Positions 35,861 through 46,514 of a DNA stretch of 64,000 nt are shown piece by piece. Numbering within the stretch: position 1 is the first letter of the stretch; each line of letters starts with the position of its first letter. Origin of the DNA: Ailurus styani (lineage: Eukaryota; Chordata; Mammalia; Carnivora; Ailuridae); assembly GCA_002007465.1 (NCBI GenBank), contig LNAC01000848.1:268144-332143 (forward strand). The letters are read 5' to 3'. Made by a program: the position numbers and the translations under genes. The notes beneath the pieces are model-generated. The model saw only the letters and a list, made by a program, of their open reading frames with translations. It was not told the DNA's origin and made no database searches.

Positions 35861-37240
35861 ATGGTATCATAAGGAAAAGTCCCAAGGGGGACATAGGCAG
35901 TATTCGTTGATTTGGTGACTCAAGGAGGATCCCATTACTGACTCTGGTTCTTTCCATCTTTCTGCTCTGCCATTATCAGCACGTAGACTTTGTTTGCCTC
36001 TTGGGCTGGCTTCCTGAAGGTGCTGGCATGGCAGTACTGTTCTACACATTATACACAGACAACACTGCCCAGAGACAATGAAAGGGGGACACATTCGTGC
36101 CTTACGTCCATTTTTGAGAGATGAACTTCCCCAGAAGTTCCCAGCTGAAGGGTCATTTCTCCTTGGCCAGACTGCCCTTGCCTAACTCAGTACACAGCAA
36201 GAGGCATGAGGCCACTCCATCAAGAGCCTCCCTTTGGAAGCTAGATTCCAGACTTCCTGGAAGAATCTACAAATTGCAGGGTCGTGTTAACAAGCATGAA
36301 GTACTCAAGAAGAGGATGGCTGCTGGGTCAGCCTCAGGAAGAGTCCAAGCAATGAAGGCTGGTCCCAGGAGTACCCCAGACACAAGGAAATAATTCAGGA
36401 GCTTACGAGGTTCGAGCAGAGCCAGAGTCGCCCCCGCCAGTAGGCCGGCCTGGGAAGGTAACTGTGGTCTCCCTCCTTTGAGAGCCGGGGTAGGTCAGCA
36501 GCTGGCGGGTCTCAGGCTCTGACCCCGCCACGCAGTGAGACAGCACACCCAACAGTGGACAGACCGTACGTAACAGAACGGACCCACAACCTCTGCGCCA
36601 ATAGGGGCCACTCAGGACGTGGTCAGTAACTGCCAGCTTCCCCACTTTTGGCCCTTGTCCCACTCAGGGGCAACCGGAGAAAGCCAAATATGCTCCCCTG
36701 GGCAACCCTAGCCCTAGGAGGCCGGTCTCCGGCTTCCACACTCGACGGAGACCATCCAAGGCGCACCGAGGCCGCTCCCCCGCCTGCCTTTGAGCCTCCG
36801 CGGAGCCCACAGGACGGTGGCGGACTGCCTCACTTTAGCCGCTTCTGGGTCGACAGTCGTCCCCTGTCCCCTTCAAGGCGTCTTCGTTCACTTCCACAGC
36901 GGGTCGAGGGGCCTGGAAGGCCGACGAGGAAGCGGTGCGGCCGAGGGCAGTTCGGACGCGAACCCACGCGTCGACGCTGGGCGCACACATCCGCCATGAT
37001 GGCGTCGCGGCCTCGGTCACCGGCCTCGGAGAAAGCGTCGCGTCCGTGAACCCGGGCTACGGGGTGAGGCACGGCACGAGGCACAGCCCAAGGAAAACAA
37101 CTGTCGAAAGCGTAACACGAGGCGCTGTGAGAGGGAAAAGGTAGCCTTCGAGTCTCAGGCCGCCGCCGGCCAAACACGTCCGCCCCGACGCAGTCAGGGA
37201 GCAACGGCCGCCGCCGCGCTGCCTTCTGGGACTTGCAGTT

Positions 37241-37305
37241 GGTTGCTCCGAGCGCGCGCACTTCCGCCGTCCGCCGGAAGCGCCGCCATTGCCCCGCGAA
37301 CGCAG
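37241..37305 (+). other. ZNF544: Inferred untranslated first exon of ZNF544
   Basis: GCCGCCATTGCCCCGCGAAC is followed by GCAG|GTGAGC, giving a strong donor at 37306 just after the promoter motifs. The 5' end is not defined by the sequence. Untranslated first exons with this layout are usual for KRAB-ZNF genes. The next confident exon is at 47.6 kb. Confidence 0.65.
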
Positions 37306-37351
37306 GTGAGCCTGAAATCCGGGACGGGAGCGGAGGCTCAGCTGTGGGCTG

Positions 37352-37431
37352 GGCGGGGCGGGTTGGAGGGCGGGGCGGGTTGGAGGGCGGGGCCAGGCCG
37401 GACCGCGGGGGGCGGGGCCAGGCCGGGCCGC
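37352..37431. repeat. GC-box tandem repeats
   Basis: Two copies of GGCGGGGCGGGTTGGAG are followed by two copies of a GGCGGGGCCAGGCCGG-type unit. Each contains an SP1-type GGGCGG. They lie just downstream of the ZNF544 first exon. Confidence 0.85.
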
Positions 37432-37499
37432 GGTGACTTGAGCGGTCCCGGGACAGGGACCGGGGCGGGGCGAGGCCTCTTACGCCGGGCTGCACGGGG

Positions 37500-38500
37500 G
37501 TCTGTCACGTGCGAGTCCCTCCGGGTGCGGAAACCGGGAGGAAGCCAGGGCAGCCAGGGCCGCTCCCGCAGCAGAGCGCGGCTGTGTGCGATCTTGTCTG
37601 AGGTTCTCCTGCTGCGAAGGAGGCCAGCTGTTGAGGGTTTCAGGCCGACGTATGGGAATCTGGGGCTTGCCCACCTAGACGCGTCCTTTTTCCTCCCTCG
37701 GTTCATTACCGCCACCTACCCCGGAGGCGCTCTGTGCAGGACGTGGTAGCCCCGAGCCTCCTGGCCGCCGCCCCGGCAAGTGAGGCTTTCTTTACCCCAG
37801 GGGCCACCCCAGCCTCAGGACTGGGACACGTTTTCTTCCCCTGGTACGTGATCTCGAACTCAGTCTGAAGACAAAGTGCGTGTTTTCCAAGCGAACAAAG
37901 AATTAGAGGCAGTCCAGGTAGAGCATCAACAAACTCTGGGTCTGCGGTGTTGGGGTGCCTGCCTTGGTTGTGTTTGTTGATACCCCGTGTTAGGGGCTCG
38001 GTGAGAGAGGGGCTGGAGGTGAAAAGAGCCGGGACGTGAAACTGTCCTGTGCGTGAGGGCATAGAGTTGGATTTCAGAGAGCCTTAGAGTAGAAGCATCT
38101 GGCTGCAGAAATAACTCAGTGCAAGAGAGAATGCAAAGACAGTGGGAATAGCTGAGGAGGACTCTGAGTTTCCATCTCTAGTGAGGATGGCGGTCACAGA
38201 GAGAATTCCTGGTCACCCAGATGTGTGGAGTTGAGGAATCTATGGGATGTAGGGCTGGAAATAGAGGAGGAAATGGCGGTGGCGGGGAGGTCTGGGCTGA
38301 ACATGAAGCCTGGGGCAGCACTTGAGACCCCACAGGCAGGCAGGGAAAGAGCAAACTGGAGAAGGAAGGAGAAAGCATCCTCTGCCCTAGCCCTGCAGAC
38401 AGAGAGACCGTGCTACACCAGCAGTCTCTCAGGTCCAGCATGAGAAATAGAAAGGGAATTTTGTGTTCAATTATAAACAATGTGACTAAATCTACTGTGT
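37500..38500. other. ZNF544 first intron, left part
   Basis: GC content falls away from the island. No repeat or exon recognised; frames here have no domain. Confidence 0.5.
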
Positions 38501-38945
38501 CCTGTGTGTCAGTATGACATTAAGTTCTAAAGATGCAACTCATTTATTTTTTATTTTTTTAAGATTTTATTTATTTATTTGACAGAGAGAGAGATCAGAT
38601 CACAAGTAGGCAGAGAGGCTGGCAGAGAGAGAGGAGGAAGCAGGCTCCCCGCTGAGCAGAGAGCCCGATGTGGGCCTCCATCCCAGGACCCTGAGATCAT
38701 GACTTGAGCCGAAGGCAGAGGCTTTAACCCACTGAACCACCCAGGCGCCCCTGCAACTCATTTAATCCTCTCAGTAGCATCATGACACAAGGCCTGCTAT
38801 TCTCCCAGATGTCTACAGAGGAAGAAACTGAGGCCTGGAGAGGTTAAGGAGGTCTGTTTAGGAACTAGGAACTACAGAGGCGAGTGGTGGGGCTGGGACT
38901 TTGAAAGCAGGCAATCTGACTGCAGAGTAGCATTCCCAGCTCTTG
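38500..38945. mobile_element. MIR element split by a SINE
   Basis: Contains 'tcatttaatcctctcag', 'gaggaagaaactgaggcc' and 'gagaggttaaggaggtc', standard MIR core text. It is interrupted at 38547-38751. Confidence 0.75.
38547..38751 (-). mobile_element. Can-SINE, antisense, in MIR
   Basis: Full-length. TGCAACTCATTTA at 38534-38546 and 38752-38764 is the target duplication. Confidence 0.96.
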
Positions 38946-39600
38946 CCCTCAGATGCCTCCAGACATGGGAGAGGATGGAAGGGTGAAAATGGTCACAGGC
39001 AGTAAGAGACTGTCCAGGGATGGGCAGTGGTACCAGAACAGTATAGATAGATGTAGAGTCTTTCTTGGTCAGGTTTCTTGGCTGTGGTGTACATTTGTAG
39101 CGTGTATGTTTAGGAGTGAGAGGACAAAGAGAGGATGGACAGGGTGAAGAGGGGGAGACTGGAGTGTTGGCTACTTTGAGGGCCTACCTGTGAGGAACAG
39201 GAGCATGGAAGTAACTGGAAGAGGGGGCGGGGCACTGGGATGCAGGAATTTACTTGATCAGAAGGAAAATCTCTTCCCTGAGAAATCGAAAGGAGCCTTC
39301 TGGGAGTGTGTGGGCTTAGAGAGGTCTGTGTGCCAGGAAGGTGGTAGAGTCTAGGGTCATTGATTGGAGTGAATTAAGAGGCAGTTTTATCTGCACAGAT
39401 CAGGTAATAGTGAGAGGGGCGGGAAGGGAGAGTGAGAGCATGGGCTGGTAGCTGTGGAGGCAATAGAGACAATCTCATACCACTTAGGACTCAAAAACCA
39501 TCCGGGGCAGGCAGAGAGGGTGGCAATAGTCTGAGACAGATTGTGCAGAGCCTCTGAGTGAGAAAGGCTGAGAGGTGGGTCCTTGATGGAGGATGCCAAG
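38946..39600. other. ZNF544 first intron, nothing recognised
   Basis: Unassigned intron sequence between a MIR and a SINE. Confidence 0.45.
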
Positions 39601-39610
39601 AAAGAGGGCG

Positions 39611-39815
39611 GGGGGGGGGCCGCCACGGTGGCTCAGTCGTTAAGCGTCTGCCCTTCGACTTTGGTCATGATCCCAGGGTCCTGGGATCAAGTCCCACATC
39701 AGGCTCTCTGCTCAGTGTGAAGTCTGCTTCTTCCTCTCCCCCTGTTTGTGTTCTCTGTCTCGATATCTCTCTCTCTGTGTCAAATAAATAAATAAAATCT
39801 TAAAAAAAAAAAAAA
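39611..39815 (+). mobile_element. Can-SINE, sense
   Basis: Head GGCCGCCACGGTGGCTCAGT with 'cgttaagcgtctgccc', an older body variant. AAAGAGGGCGGGGG-like sequence lies on both sides. Confidence 0.93.
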
Positions 39816-39919
39816 GGAAAGAAGGAAGGAAAGAGAGGGCGGGGGTAGTGGACTGGGCAGGGGTGTACCAGAGGGAGAGGCAGAGAACCAGGTTGGCAGT
39901 GTACTCAAGGCTGTGAGCT

Positions 39920-40030
39920 ATAGAGCTCCTGGCTTCCTAGTACACAGCCATGAGGCCTTGACTAAGTTTTATTTAAGCTCTTTCTGCCTCAGTTGTCTCA
40001 TCCACAAAATGGGAACAATACCGTTAATTT
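39920..40030 (+). mobile_element. MIR fragment
   Basis: 'ttctgcctcagttgtctc' and 'atccacaaaatgggaacaat' are MIR core text. Confidence 0.65.
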
Positions 40031-40650
40031 TCCCTGGGCAGACCAGACAGTTCCATCTAGCATACAGGTGTGTAAATAAATAACTATATACAATTCAGCT
40101 TGACATTATATTTTAAATAATTTAAATTTATATAAATTCCATTTTATTTTCTAATCTGTCTTCTTGATCAGTCAAATTCTAAAATGTAGGATGACATTTC
40201 CCATGTGGTTTTTCTCATATTTCCTTGAGGTTACCAAGTTTTTGCTTTATATTTTTGCTATGGTATCTATTGGGCATATGAATAGTCAAGATTATTATAT
40301 CTTCCTACAGCCTAACTTTCATCCCTTAAAGATGTCGTTCTTTTAGTGATTTTGCACTAAAGTTTAGGCCACATCTTTTTTTTTTACTCTCATTTTTTCA
40401 CCATTTTTATACTTAAAATTTGTTCTTTTTGATGATAGGATTTCTGCACTCATGCTCTTGCTAATTCATACTGTTGTTAGGCATTGCCAAGCTGCTTTGC
40501 ATTTGTAACAAATTCCCTTCACGGTAGCTCTTGTCACCACACTGGCATCTTCCTTTCTGGTGAGCCTGGGGAGGCAGCTTCCTGAGTGTTAGTTCCCTCG
40601 TTTGTGCCTTTGCTATTCAGACCCTTTGCATTTATCTATTGGTGACTTTT

Positions 40651-40865
40651 TATTTTTTTATTTATTTTTTTTTAAAGATTTTATTTATTCACTTGACACA
40701 GAGAGAGATTACAAGTAGGCAGAGAGGCAGGCAGAGAGAGGAGAGAGGAGGAAGCAGGCTCCCTGCTGAGCAGAGAGCCCGATGTGGGCCTCGATCCCAG
40801 GACCCTGGGATCATGACCTGAGCCGAAGGCAGCGGCTTTAACCCACTGAGCCACCCAGGCGCCCT
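40651..40865 (-). mobile_element. Can-SINE, antisense
   Basis: Full-length with perfect CTATTGGTGACTTTT at 40636-40650 and 40866-40880. Confidence 0.96.
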
Positions 40866-41340
40866 CTATTGGTGACTTTTTAAAAGAAAATGATGAGTTA
40901 AGAAGGTCCTCCTAGAGGTTCTAAAGCCTCAGCTTACCCATTTCTCAGAACAAATCACAGAGGTCAAAGCAATAAATAAGGGCAGCAGCAGAAAAGCCCG
41001 TGGTCTCCAGAACTGTAAGAGACTAGATTTTTGCTGTTTGAAGGTCCTGTGCTTCTTAACAGTTCCAGCAGCCTCAGGAAACTAATATACCAGGCAAGCA
41101 ACTTGCTGATCCATAGAAGGGTTTGTCAGCAGACTTGTCAGCAAGTGGAGGAAAGGGGACTGTGGCTCTGGTTTAAGATTAAGGCCTTTGCTCTGGCAAA
41201 GCCCAGTCTAGAACATGGTTCATTCTCCAGTGCTGCAGAAACCAGACCCTACATCCACCAACACTTTGCTTTCCTTTCTGCTCATTCATAGAGATATCAG
41301 TGCTGCTTTTTGTCCCCACTGTGTCTCTTGCATGGTTTTT

Positions 41341-41430
41341 AAAAAAAAATTTTTTTTAAGATTTTATTTATTTATTTGAGGGGGGAGAGAGAGAGAGAGA
41401 GAGAACACAAGCCTGCATTGGGGGAGGGGC
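41341..41430 (-). mobile_element. Partial Can-SINE, antisense
   Basis: The A-tail side (TTTTAAGATTTTATTTATTT, then a GA run and 'acacaagc') is present. The head is missing. Confidence 0.75.
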
Positions 41431-41449
41431 AGAGGGACATCTACGTTAC

Positions 41450-41870
41450 TGGAAGGTGACACCCCAATTCCTACAGTCAGGAACCTCCTGGACTTCACCC
41501 CATGTATCTCTTTATCTTGGCTGTTCGTCTGTATCCTTTAATATATACTATAATAAACTGGCAAGTGTATATGTTCCCTTGAGCTCTGTGAGCCACTCCA
41601 GCAAATAATTGGATCCAAGGACGAGGAAGTCATGGGAATCTTCAATTTGTAGCTAAGTCAGAGAGAAGTTGTGCGGAACCTGGGGACCTGCTCCCTGTGA
41701 TTGGCATCTGAAGGGGGTTGGGGCAGTCTTGTGGAAGTAAGCCCTTAACCAGTGGAATCTGAGTTTAGTTAAATTGTTGGACACCCTGCTGGTGTCACAG
41801 AGAAGTGTTTGATATAGGCAAAAAAATCCACACATTGGTGAAGAGTCCGAAGTGTTAGGAGTGTGGGAGT
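41450..41870 (+). mobile_element. Old retroelement (LTR-like) remnant
   Basis: 'ctgtgattggcatctgaag', 'cagtcttgtggaagtaagc' and 'cacacattggtgaagagtc' read as an old mammalian repeat I recognise but cannot name firmly. No coding capacity. Confidence 0.5.
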
Positions 41871-42404
41871 AAAGGAGAAACTCAGGAGAAAAGACTAGGT
41901 TTTTCCCAACTCAGTGTCTGAACCAGCGCTCTGTGTGTGTACTTTTAATCCAGAGAGGAACTTCCAGAGCTCATGGAGGAATTTGAACTTGAACCTGAGG
42001 ACAGTGGGAAGTTGCCACACAGTGACAAAAGTTGCCATTTCCGTGGTCCCTGTGGCTTGCTGGGAGAAAGGGGGAAAGATAGGCCATAGGACCCAGTCGG
42101 ATCTTCTCCAGTAACCCACGCAAAAAGCAATGGCTAGTCCAGACATCGAGGACTAAGGGTGTGGAGAGGCACATGATTTTTGAAACTTGGGGACCCTGGG
42201 TCTTTGTAACTAACCGAATGTGACAAGTGAGCATGAGGGAGGGGTCAAGAAGGATTTCAAGTGTCCCAGCTCAAGCTCCTGTATTCTTAGTAAACATGTG
42301 ACGATCAGAGAGTCAAACATTTCCAGGTCAGGGAGTACATATGTGAGTGGTCTGCATTGCATCAGGCAGAGACAGTGTGTAGGTTTGTAGGAGCCTCTGC
42401 TTGT

Positions 42405-42625
42405 GCCATCACCTCTCCTCTGTCCCTGATCTTCCTACCTCCCTCTTTATCAGGATCATTGTGTTAACGCCAGGCCCACCAGAAAATCTGGGATAATCTA
42501 ACCATCTCAAGATTCTGAACTGAATCACGTTTCCAGAGTCCCTTTTTCCTGCAAGGTAACATAGTCACAAGTTCTAGGGACTAGCACGTGGGAATCTTTT
42601 GGGGGCCATTAGTCAGCCAACCATA
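42405..42625 (-). mobile_element. Partial MLT1-like LTR, antisense
   Basis: 'ggcccaccagaaaatctgg', 'aaccatctcaagattctg' and 'gggggccattagtcagcc' resemble the 30735-31225 element. Confidence 0.5.
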
Positions 42626-42826
42626 GACATGGTCAGACATTTGGAAAACACTGATCAGTGTAGAAAGGAGAGGATCAGCTAAGACAGGTGCTCTGTGCAA
42701 TGGGCAGAGGAAGGAAAGCTGGTGTGGACACAGTTTAGTGGCATCCTGGTGGGCGACAGCCTTTTGTGTGGGTTCTCTTTCTGCTGAGTGAGAGGTGAGT
42801 GTCCTCAAAGTTTGCTGTCCTTTCTG

Positions 42827-43027
42827 TTCTTTTTTTTTTTAAGATTTTATTTTATTTATGTATTTGACAGAGAGAGATCACAAGTAGGCAGAGAGGCAGG
42901 CAGAGAGAGAGGAGGAAGCAGGCTCCCTGCCGAGCAGGGAGCCCGATGCGGGCCTCGATCCCAGGACCCTGAGATCATGACCTGAGCCGAAGGCAGAGGC
43001 TTTAACCCACTGAGCCACCCAGGCGCC
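42827..43027 (-). mobile_element. Can-SINE, antisense
   Basis: Full-length, flanked by TGCTGTCCTTTCTG at 42813-42826 and 43028-43041. Confidence 0.96.
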
Positions 43028-43213
43028 TGCTGTCCTTTCTGCTCTGAGTAGTTTCTGAGTTTTCCATTTTATTCAGGAAGAGAAGATAGTGAAAATAAGG
43101 AGGACTAAGTTGGAAAATCTGTCCACAGATTTTCTGCAGCTCTGCTAGTCTCTGAAATTGGCCCAGAGCTAAAGAGTCCTGGTGCCTCTGGGACACAGCC
43201 TTGCCCTTGTAGA

Positions 43214-43365
43214 GAAGTTTCTCAACCTTGACAGCATTGATGTTGGAATTGGAGTCATCCTCTGGTAGGGAAATGTTGAGTACTGCCTCTCACTTCTACT
43301 CAGCCCTCTGCAAGTTGTGACAACCACACGTCTTCAGACATTGCCAGATGTCCCTTGAGGGCAGA
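43214..43365. mobile_element. MER5A-like hAT element, left part
   Basis: 'agtttctcaaccttgacagc' at the left and 'cagacattgccagatgtcc' further right match the terminal and internal text of MER5A. The element is cut by the LTR that starts at 43366. Confidence 0.7.
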
Positions 43366-44282
43366 TGCCAGATGCCGGAGGCCAGCTCCAGCAGGTCCAG
43401 GGGTCCCCGAAGGATGGACGGTGTTGGTGAAAGGAGTGAGAGAGCAGAGATTCTTTCTGATCACCAAGCAGGCATCTCTACTCTGCTGGTCTCAGTATCT
43501 TTATTTATAGACAGTGAGTCGGTACGTGACAGACAACAAGGGCGTGGTCTTTAAGATTAATTACTTTTAGAGGTACAAAGCACTTTGATTAATAAAAGAC
43601 ATTTTTTTGCATTTTTTCCCATGGGTCAATCCCCCTCCCCCCATGACAGGGACAGGTTATCTATTTTAAGTTTTTAAGTCATATAGCCGGTAATGGGTTT
43701 GCCCCTCCTGCCTTTGTATTTAACTATTACATCTGCATCTTCCTTGTAAACACCGGGGTATTGGGGTATTCGGGTATTTGGGAGAGTTGGAGTGCGTGTC
43801 GCAAGGATATTCCTGGAACGCAGGACTCAGGAGGGAACCACAACTTGCCATTAATCACTAAGGGAACAGGCAGTAACCAGTGCTCTGCTTTTGCTCGTGC
43901 CCTTATCTTTAGATAAGGCTCTAATTCTTCTTCCGGCAAAGCTAACTCCTAGCTCCAGGGCTTCAAGGTGTCTTAAAATTCGTCCTCCTGGTCTGCAAGA
44001 TCTCAAAGAGATAACATCGGGAGGAACTGTTACAGAGTTAGGATCTAAGGTCTTTGCTGTGGGGCTAAGGGTCTGATTCTATCCATATGGTTTGGTTGAC
44101 AGTCTCCGTCTGGTTAGCAGTGTCTAAAGGCCTAATTATAAGTAACAGGATTAATCCTGAGATAGGGATCAGAAGTAGTGGGAGAACATGCCAGGTTCAC
44201 TTTGGTTGGCAGGAGCTGTACAAACACTGCCGTTTCGACGCTGTGACTGTGTCAGCCGGCGAGGTCCACGCGGCTCCCAGCA
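43366..44282 (-). mobile_element. Solo endogenous retrovirus LTR
   Basis: A 917-bp unit beginning TG and ending CA, flanked by the 6-bp duplication GGCAGA (43360-43365 and 44283-44288). On the minus strand a CTATAAATAAAG polyadenylation signal (about 43500-43511) precedes a CT-rich R-U5-like end. No gag, pol or env region is left, and a short hydrophobic frame at about 44080-44200 ends in a stop. The 6-bp duplication and length fit a class II (betaretrovirus-like) LTR, but other groups are possible. The internal region was probably lost by LTR-LTR recombination. Confidence 0.78.
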
Positions 44283-44316
44283 GGCAGATCTGCCCCCAGT
44301 TGAGAACCACTGCTGT
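44283..44316. mobile_element. MER5A-like hAT element, right part
   Basis: After the repeated GGCAGA, 'tctgcccccagttgagaac' continues the element interrupted at 43365. It ends in the inverted-terminal-repeat-like 'gttgagaaccactg'. Confidence 0.7.
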
Positions 44317-44319
44317 ACG

Positions 44320-44945
44320 GAAGGGCCAACATGCTCACACTTCCTGGAGATGTGTTTCTCTTTGTGGCCTTGTCCTTTAGTTGAGCCTGATGCTCACTTT
44401 GTAGGGGTGTCCCCAAGTAAACAGACATTTTAACAGGTAGGAACTCCCCAGGGGCTCAGAGGTTCCCTCCCAGCAGCTGGTCAGGGAACAGGCCTTTCTT
44501 TGGAATGTGCAGGGCATGGACCACGCAGGCCTGCTGAGTCAGCCTGTTGTGCATGCTCCCTACCTTGTGTGTGTGCTGTGGACAGTGTGGCCATTCCAAC
44601 ATCAGTGCAGATGGATGGAATTTTTACCTTTTTGGTTGTTCTGTTCTCTTAAGTTAATGCTGGAAGTCAGGTAAATGTGTGCTCACTCCAGCTCTAAAAG
44701 TTGAAAGTTGAACATTTTGTTACAGACTTATGTTCTACCTTAAACATTTTTTAGGGGAATTCAAATGGTTCCCCCCGCAGAAAAAAATTTCTTATTTGAC
44801 AGCTATTCTAATCATTCGGCATTCCATTTCTTGCATGGTTATTGCTGCTTTATCTGTACTGGCCTGAGTGCCAAGGTCAGAGACAAGCCTGCATTTCGAA
44901 GCCATCGTCTTCTGCTTCAGCAGTGAACTGGCTAGTCAGCACTCC
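44320..44945. other. ZNF544 first intron, nothing recognised
   Basis: Unassigned sequence between the MER5A-like element and a SINE. Confidence 0.45.
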
Positions 44946-44950
44946 CTCCT

Positions 44951-45181
44951 GTTTGTTGGTTTGTATGTTTGCTTAAAATTTTGTTTATTTTTAGAGAGCG
45001 TGTGTGGGGAAAGGGAGGGGGGGCAGAAAGAGAGGGAGAGAAAGAATCTTTAGTAGGCTCCACACCCAGCGAGGAGCCCAGCACACAGGCTTGACATGGG
45101 GCTCAGTCTCACGACCCCAAGATCATGACCTGCACTGAAACAAGAGTAGGACGCTTAACTGACCAAGCCACTTGGGTAGCC
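44951..45181 (-). mobile_element. Older Can-SINE, antisense
   Basis: GA-rich body, 'gacatggggctcagtctcac', and head complement 'gccacttgggtagccc'. CAGCACTCCCTCCT before it returns as CAGCACTCTCTCCT after it. Confidence 0.88.
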
Positions 45182-45516
45182 CAGCACTCTCTCCTTTTGA
45201 TAGTGATTCTCGGAAGACTTGAGTGCTCCTTTTGCCTGAAGGATATTAGGTTTGTGTGAGAAAGAGAGATTGGGACCCTCCGTGAAGGTGATGTCCAGAA
45301 AAGAGTGTCTGCAGAATTAAGTTTGGGAAGGGAGTTCTCAGACCCCAGCCGTGTTGGGAGCAGTAGAGTTCTCAAAACACATTGTCTTGGAAACGAGAGT
45401 GCAGTGGGAAGCCGCCTCAGGGGCTTTTGTGGTTTCAGCAGCTGCAAGTGTTGAGGTCCTGTAGGCACCGAGCTCCTACTGACTTTGGCCGGGAGTGGCC
45501 CCCATCACACTCTCAG

Positions 45517-45612
45517 GGGAGCTCAGGACCTAAGAGAAACCCCAGCACCTAGAGAAGCTCAAAGAGGAGATGACACGGGTTGAGGAACTGACCCAAACAT
45601 TTAAAGGCAAAG
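45517..45612 (+). other. Candidate untranslated ZNF544 exon
   Basis: It lies between 'cacactctcag' and a good donor AAAG|GTGAGG at 45613, 96 bp. All three frames contain stops, so it can only be untranslated. It lies between the CpG-island exon and the ATG exon, where ZNF genes often have an extra 5' UTR exon. There is no transcript evidence. Confidence 0.3.
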
Positions 45613-45894
45613 GTGAGGACCGCCAAAAACCTGAGGCATGGAGAGAGTACACTTTTTCCGATATGTGATTTGATCCTTGATTCTCCAGGGAAATGGGTTT
45701 TATAGTGAAAGCAGAATATGGAAAATGCCAGCATTCAGTCCTGGGAGAACAGCAAATGTCTGCCTCCTGGAAACAATGAATGAGAGGCTTGGGTTTCCCT
45801 GGGCCTCCGGCCCAGATGATAGTTCTTCTGTTTCAAGGAGGTGAGGGTCCAAGGTTCTTTGTGACCCGGATGGCGCCATAGAAATGAAAGATGG

Positions 45895-46108
45895 GGCGCC
45901 TGGGTGGCTCAGTGGGTTAAAGCCTCTGCTTTCGGCTCAGGTCATGATCTCAGGGTCCTGGGATCAAGGCCCGCATCGGGCTCCCTGCTCGGCGGGGAGC
46001 CTGCTTCCTCCTCTCCCTGTCTCTCTGCCTGCCTCTCTGCCTACTTGTGATCTCTCTCTCTGTGTCAAATAAATAAATAAAAATCTTTAAAAAAAAAAAA
46101 GAAAGAAA
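45895..46108 (+). mobile_element. Can-SINE, sense
   Basis: Full-length, flanked by GAAATGAAAGATGG at 45881-45894 and 46109-46122. Its tail ends in GAAA repeats. Confidence 0.96.
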
Positions 46109-46220
46109 GAAATGAAAGATGGCAGAATCTGGCAGAATGAGCAGTAGCTCCGTGTGAACAAACGCACAAATGCAACACAAATGTTGGGTCATCCAGAATG
46201 GCCAGTGACTGGATAGATGG

Positions 46221-46246
46221 TGTGCGTGTGTGTGTGTGTGTGCACG
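46221..46246. repeat. (GT)n microsatellite
   Basis: GT dinucleotide run next to an antisense SINE. Confidence 0.85.
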
Positions 46247-46266
46247 CACAGGTGTAGATGTGCTTT

Positions 46267-46500
46267 TTTTTTTTTTTTGGTTTTTTTTTTTTTTAAAATT
46301 TTTTTTTTTTTTTTTACCCANNNNNNNNNNNNNNNNNNNNNNNNNNNNNNNNNNNNNNNNNNNNNNNNNNNNNNNNNNNNNNNNNNNNAGGAAGCAGGCT
46401 CCCTGCTGAGCAGAGAGCCCGATGCCCGATCCCAGGACGCCGAGATCATGACCTGAGCCGAAAGCAGAGGCTTTAACCCACTGAGCCACCCAGACGCCCT
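46267..46500 (-). mobile_element. Can-SINE, antisense, interrupted by an N gap
   Basis: Poly-T on the left and the head complement on the right, with 68 N (46321-46388) between. GTAGATGTGCTTTT at 46253-46266 and 46501-46514 marks the insertion. Confidence 0.92.
46321..46388. other. Assembly gap, 68 N
   Basis: Run of N inside a SINE, just after long homopolymer T. Confidence 0.99.
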
Positions 46501-46514
46501 GTAGATGTGCTTTT

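Larger units (their letters stand above)
36400..37500. promoter_or_regulatory. CpG island, ZNF544 promoter
   Basis: Strongly CpG-rich. A ZNF143-like CTTCTGGGACTTGCAGTT is at 37223-37240. A GCGCGCGC/NRF1-like stretch is at about 37250, CCGGAAG (ETS) at 37274-37280, and CGCCGCCATTG (YY1 type, reverse) at 37281-37291. GC boxes follow at 37352-37431. No TATA box. The left part (36990-37004) holds a second YY1-type cluster, so transcription may be bidirectional. Confidence 0.8.

Noticed and set aside
36830..37495. A 221-codon minus-strand frame in the ZNF544 CpG island
   Set aside because: Pro/Arg-rich, low in stops because of GC content; no domain, no splice or initiation support.
41817..41870. 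Zinc-finger-like text (KIHT...ECG) in the ZNF544 intron
   Set aside because: The same bases fit the end of an old retroelement ('cacacattggtgaagagtc'); one isolated linker is not enough for a finger relic.
44080..44200. A short hydrophobic minus-strand frame in the LTR that could suggest an envelope remnant
   Set aside because: It lies inside the TG...CA unit bounded by the 6-bp duplication and ends in a stop after about 40 codons; most likely chance coding in U3.
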